Positions 32,788-35,511 of a stretch of 35,511 bases of DNA are shown in pieces. The notes under the pieces were generated by a model. That model did not search any database. It was not told the origin of the DNA and worked only from the letters and a program-made list of their open reading frames with translations. A program made the position numbers and the translations under genes. The stretch spans positions 1 through 35,511 of the forward strand of contig JAISWW010000032.1 of NCBI GenBank assembly GCA_031270705.1. The letters are read 5' to 3'. The DNA comes from Deltaproteobacteria bacterium. GTDB taxonomy: Bacteria > Desulfobacterota > Desulfarculia > Adiutricales > Adiutricaceae. Within the stretch, counting starts at the first letter, position 1; every line of letters starts with the position of its first letter.

Positions 32788-33246
32788 GAAACACCTCATT
32801 CGCTTGACCTGTTACTCACGTTCCAGGAGCTTTTTCAACAAAAACCTAAATAACCTTTAAGTTAATTAAACGCTATCTCATACGGAATTGTTTATTACGC
32901 AAAAAATGAGCCAAGTCAATTTTCCAAATTAAATTAGCTAAGCCCTTGAATTTATTAAAACAAATAGTTCTCTACTAGTCTCTAATAATTTTCTCGAAAG
33001 CGCTCATCTTAGCGTGGCGAGTAATATTTACCCGCCCTTCGCCAAACAAATAGCCATTGGGTAAATTTTCCCAATCTATGGGCGCCAAATTCGAAAAAAA
33101 CTTGTCATTTTAATCGCTAGGGTTTGTCCCCAAACAAAGCCGAAAGTTACCTTTTGATAGTTTACCGCCACATCAAAATTATGTTTCAAAAATTTCCTAA
33201 AAATTCTGATAGACCCTTGAAAAAAGAGTTCCAAAGCCTTTAAAAA
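32788..33246. other. Upstream region of repeat-protein gene 1
   Basis: Holds the promoter at 32892-32919 and a nearly tandem pair TAGTTCTCTA (32965-32974) / TAGTCTCTA (32976-32984). It also holds a TATTTACCCGCC motif (about 33024-33035) that recurs upstream of gene 2. Otherwise AT-rich without genes. Confidence 0.45.
32892..32919 (-). promoter_or_regulatory. Promoter of repeat-protein gene 1
   Basis: TTGACT (complement of 32914-32919), 16-base spacer, TAATAA (complement of 32892-32897). The surrounding segment 32899-32938 is clearly similar to 34680-34717 in front of gene 2 (17 of the first 20 bases identical). Confidence 0.55.
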
Positions 33247-33282
33247 AAGCCCAAGGAACGTGAAGAATTGTCCCTTGGGCTT
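33247..33282 (-). terminator. Terminator of repeat-protein gene 2
   Basis: Stem with AAGCCCAAGG pairing with CCTTGGGCTT, followed on the minus strand by seven T. It lies about 40 bases beyond the stop. The stem sequence is nearly the same as at 31557-31592, so the terminator was copied with the gene. Confidence 0.8.
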
Positions 33283-33323
33283 AATCAGCTAATCAATTAG
33301 CGTATTTGATAGCTCAGCCGGTT

Positions 33324-34568
33324 CTATTCCCTTGCGCCTGAGTTGCCACCACTAGGACGAGAACCGCCACCAATCGCGTTGCCACTACCGGGTCGACTAC
33401 CACCAGAACCTTCGTCCTCACTATTATCACCGCTAGTAGGACGACCGCCACCGTCAGAGCCGCTACCTAAATTGCCGCCATCGCTAGGACGACCTCCGCC
33501 GCCACCTTGGCTACCACCCTGGTTGCCACCGCTAGGACGACCACCACCGTCAGAGCCGCTACCTAGATTGCCACTATCAATAGGACGACCACCACCGCCA
33601 CCAATTTGGTTACCGCCAGTACCGCTACCTACGTTGCCGCCACCTGAGTCACCGCCACCAGGACGACCTGGCCTCTGACCTACGTTACCTGAGTCACCGC
33701 CACCAGGACGACCAGGCCTTTGACCTACGTTACCTGAGTCGCCGCCACCAGGACGACCTGGCCTTTGGCCTACGTTACCTGAGTCACCGCCACCGGGACG
33801 ACCAGGCCTCTGACCTACGTTACCTGAGTCGCCGCCACCAGGACGACCAGGACGCTGACCAGGCCTTTGGCCTACGTTACCTGAGTCGCCGCCACCGGGA
33901 CGACCAGGCCTTTGATTATAATTGCCAGAGTTGTCGCCGCCACCAGGACGGCCAGGCCTCTGATTGTAATTGCCAGAGTTGTTGTTGCCACCAGGACGAC
34001 CAGGCCTTTGATTGGCGTTACCATAATTATTGTTGCCGCCAGGACGACCTTGATTGCGGTTCACCCGTTCTCTTTGATTAGGACGGCCTTGATTGCCACG
34101 ATTGTAACGATCATTGGATTGATTGGAGCGACCTTGATTGCCACGATTGTATCGATCATTAGATTGATTAGAGCGACCTTGATTGCGGTTTACCTGTTCT
34201 CTTTGATTAGAGCGACCACGATCATTATTTACCCTCTCACGTTGATTGGATCGGTTCTGATTGCGATTTGCTCTCTCTCGTTGATTGGAACGTCTATTAT
34301 CGCGATTGACGTTCTCTCGTGAATTATCATCACGACTATCATCTTGATTGTAACGGTTATCCCGACGGTCTCTGTTTTGCGCGACCTGAAGCGTCTGTCC
34401 ATCATCACCCATTAGTTGATTTGTCAACATGGGAGTGTTTTGCCAAGCTCCCTTGAATGAATCGCTCGCGACCCCTTTGGCTTCAACTTGGCCGGATAAA
34501 GCTAAAGCCAAAAAAGCCATAAGTGGTAAGCAAAAAAAAGACGCGATGGAAAAAGGTTTATTGAGCAT
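33324..34568 (-). CDS. Exported Gly/Arg/Asn-rich tandem-repeat protein 2
   Basis: 414 aa. Signal peptide MLNKPFSIASFFCLPLMAFL... with GQVEAKG near the cleavage site, then GAWQN...TNQ..GDDGQTLQVAQNRDRR, both closely matching protein 1. Next come RSNQRERVNR-type segments (~90-160), then nine units of a 15-16-residue repeat (consensus GRPGGGDSGNVGQRP, five of them identical in protein). A Gly/Ser-rich C-terminus with GSDGGGRPSGG follows. No catalytic domain. The ATG at 34568 has GAGGTG four bases upstream. It is probably extracellular or periplasmic and disordered. Its first part is orthologous in layout to protein 1, while the second part is a different repeat, implying repeat replacement or divergence. 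Confidence 0.7.
   Translation of the reverse strand: MLNKPFSIASFFCLPLMAFLALALSGQVEAKGVASDSFKGAWQNTPMLTNQLMGDDGQTLQVAQNRDRRDNRYNQDDSRDDNSRENVNRDNRRSNQRERANRNQNRSNQRERVNNDRGRSNQREQVNRNQGRSNQSNDRYNRGNQGRSNQSNDRYNRGNQGRPNQRERVNRNQGRPGGNNNYGNANQRPGRPGGNNNSGNYNQRPGRPGGGDNSGNYNQRPGRPGGGDSGNVGQRPGQRPGRPGGGDSGNVGQRPGRPGGGDSGNVGQRPGRPGGGDSGNVGQRPGRPGGGDSGNVGQRPGRPGGGDSGGGNVGSGTGGNQIGGGGGRPIDSGNLGSGSDGGGRPSGGNQGGSQGGGGGRPSDGGNLGSGSDGGGRPTSGDNSEDEGSGGSRPGSGNAIGGGSRPSGGNSGARE
33655..34045 (-). repeat. 45-bp coding tandem repeats (GRPGGGDSGNVGQRP units)
   Basis: About nine units; five encode an identical 15-mer, with one extra four-residue GQRP insertion after the first of these. The three N-terminal units are more diverged (NNNYGNAN, NNNSGNYN, DNSGNYN). 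The unit length equals that of the unrelated repeat in protein 1. Limits approximate. Confidence 0.8.
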
Positions 34569-34671
34569 TTAACACCTCATTAGCTTGGCCTGGATCAAAA
34601 ACGCCAGGCGCTTATCGACATGACCTGAATGGCCACAGATTTACTAATAACAAACTCGCGATAGCGATGAT

Positions 34672-34700
34672 TATCAAGAGCAAAAATTAGGCCAAGTCAG
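34672..34700 (-). promoter_or_regulatory. Promoter-like region of repeat-protein gene 2
   Basis: CTGACT (complement of 34695-34700), 17-base spacer, TTGATA (complement of 34672-34677), or GATAAT two bases further. It lies in the segment shared with the gene 1 promoter, which supports its importance although the boxes are weaker. Confidence 0.4.
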
Positions 34701-34734
34701 CTTTTCAAACTAACTAGAAAATTTCTCTGAAAAG

Positions 34735-34778
34735 TGATTACAAGTCTGGCTCTTCAGGAGCCTCAGGCTGATTACAAG
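34735..34778. promoter_or_regulatory. Direct repeats flanking a hairpin upstream of the gene 2 promoter
   Basis: TGATTACAAG occurs at 34735-34744 and again at 34769-34778, 34 bases apart start to start (about three helical turns). GGCTC (34748-34752) and GAGCC (34758-34762) form a small palindrome between them. Placement 35-80 bases upstream of the -35 suits an activator or repressor site. Confidence 0.4.
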
Positions 34779-34948
34779 ACATCCGCCATCATAGCAAAGA
34801 GAGTAAATTTTATCCAGTACTCAATAAAAAATAACCAAGGAGATATTTTACCCGCCTCTGAACGTTTAATTTTGGAAACAAAAAATTTTTCCGCCACCTA
34901 ATGAGCATTTGAGGGTAAACTCGCCTAAACCAGCGCCAAAAAAACTAA

Positions 34949-34976
34949 AAAACCCATGGCCAGAACCATGGGTTTT
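34949..34976 (-). terminator. Terminator of exported protein 3
   Basis: Perfect 11-bp stem AAAACCCATGG (34949-34959) / CCATGGGTTTT (34966-34976) with a six-base loop and flanking A and T runs on both sides, 28 bases beyond the stop of the gene at 35005. Confidence 0.75.
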
Positions 34977-35004
34977 AGAAAAAAGCCGTTTTTAGACGAC
35001 TTTA

Positions 35005-35451
35005 TCAATTTCTCCCGCGACGATCAGGCCGGTCATTATCCCGCCGATCATCCCGATCCCGCCTTTCATCGCGCCGATCATCGCGACGATTGTCGCGTTT
35101 GGGCGGATTTTTGGCCCAAGCGGGTTTCTTTTTGGAGCTATTGTCGTACTTTTCCCGCCGATCCTCACGACGATCCCGGCGGTCATCTTTACGACCCCGA
35201 CGGTCGTTATCATAACGATCATTGTCTCGACGATCATTGTCTCGACTATTTCGACGATCGGCGACCGTCTGGATTGAGCCCTTATTATCCAAATTGGACT
35301 GACTGGGCAAAATGACGTCAGCCATGTTCAACCCAGCTCCCTGTTCCGCGCGAACGGCTCCAGCCTCGGCTTGGCCAACCCAAAAAACGAAAGCCAGGGC
35401 CAAAATAGGTAGAACTAGGCCCGCGATGAGGGTCTTTTTGATATTGAACAT
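35005..35451 (-). CDS. Exported Arg/Asp-rich low-complexity protein 3
   Basis: 148 aa. Signal peptide MFNIKKTLIAGLVLPILALAF with cleavage near GQAEAGA, then a segment NLDNKGSIQTVADRRNSRD reminiscent of the TLQ.AQ.RDRR segment of the two paralogues. An almost pure Arg/Asp/Asn/Lys stretch runs to the end (DRRDNDRYDNDRRGRK...), with a single PAWAKNPPK break. It forms a mixed-charge polyampholyte. The ATG at 35451 (GAGGTG five bases upstream) is chosen over the ATG-like start 11 codons earlier because it begins the signal peptide. It is the third member of the local exported low-complexity family; function unknown. Confidence 0.65.
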   Translation of the reverse strand: MFNIKKTLIAGLVLPILALAFVFWVGQAEAGAVRAEQGAGLNMADVILPSQSNLDNKGSIQTVADRRNSRDNDRRDNDRYDNDRRGRKDDRRDRREDRREKYDNSSKKKPAWAKNPPKRDNRRDDRRDERRDRDDRRDNDRPDRRGRN

Positions 35452-35495
35452 TTTTTCACCTCGCTGATCAACAATATAACTCAAACTGAGCGATA

Positions 35496-35501
35496 ATTAT
35501 A
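35496..35501 (-). promoter_or_regulatory. Candidate -10 box of exported protein 3 gene
   Basis: TATAAT read on the minus strand, 44 bases before the start codon. The matching -35 would lie beyond the window edge, so it cannot be checked. Confidence 0.35.
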
Positions 35502-35511
35502 AACAAAAATA

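Larger units (their letters stand above)
34569..34948. other. Upstream region of repeat-protein gene 2
   Basis: Contains the promoter (34672-34700), a direct-repeat/hairpin element (34735-34778) and the ATATTTTACCCGCC motif near 34843-34856 that also precedes gene 1. No genes. Confidence 0.45.

Noticed and set aside
33343-33678. Plus-strand Pro-rich open frame
   Set aside because: It is the complement of the Gly/Arg repeat region of the minus-strand gene, with no ribosome-binding site.
1-35511. High frequency of TTGGCC/GGCCAA across host genes considered as a DNA signal such as an uptake sequence
   Set aside because: It is largely explained by frequent Leu-Ala and Ala-Lys codon pairs (TTG GCC, GCC AAA) in coding frames; a codon-shuffled count would be needed to claim more.

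Overview
The window reads as a bacterial chromosome segment. The minus-strand gene order rimP-nusA-ylxR-infB-ylxP-rbfA-nrnA-truB-rpsO-pnp is typical of Deltaproteobacteria/Desulfobacterota. That placement is an inference from synteny and protein style, not from a marker-gene tree. No plasmid or phage replication genes are visible.

Layout. (1) 251-8498, plus strand: a tight series of genes with overlapping or nearly overlapping ends. They encode an ExeA-like membrane ATPase with a degenerate Walker B, an AmpG-type MFS permease, a YhhQ-type queuosine-precursor transporter with a long Thr/Glu tail, a SprT-like/DUF2786 metalloprotein, a 23-codon ORF overlapping the start of a protein-L-isoaspartate methyltransferase, a PH-like/SHOCT protein, and a zinc-ribbon membrane protein. 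(2) 8530-10295, minus strand: a gamma-glutamylcyclotransferase-fold protein and a full-length IS630-type transposase homologue that lacks two of its three catalytic acids. (3) About 10.3-13.7 kb: a decayed accessory island next to the 3' end of tRNA-Thr(UGU). It holds a broken mipA/ompV gene, a serine-recombinase remnant and an apparently intact HicB/HicA toxin-antitoxin pair. A 13-bp copy of the tRNA 3' end and trailer at 10689-10701 may mark its far boundary. (4) 14213-15103: an orphan Cas6/RAMP-like gene with no CRISPR array in the window. (5) 15361-26447, minus strand: the translation/RNA-processing cluster, including a stem-loop between rpsO and pnp that resembles the autoregulatory PNPase leader. 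(6) 26931-30356, minus strand: a large type IA topoisomerase homologue in which the active-site Tyr is His and the Toprim acidic motif is altered. It carries eight C-terminal zinc ribbons and has a strong promoter with a palindrome between -35 and -10. (7) 31612-35451, minus strand: three paralogous exported low-complexity proteins (Arg/Asn/Asp/Gly-rich, two with tandem 15-residue units). They share a GAGGTG ribosome-binding site, and two of them share promoter-region and terminator sequences.

The best candidates for undescribed biology are the apparently cleavage-dead, zinc-ribbon-expanded topoisomerase homologue, the exported repeat-protein family beside it, the probably domesticated IS630 transposase, and the orphan Cas6-like protein. 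All functional statements rest on motif recognition by eye; no database search was run.
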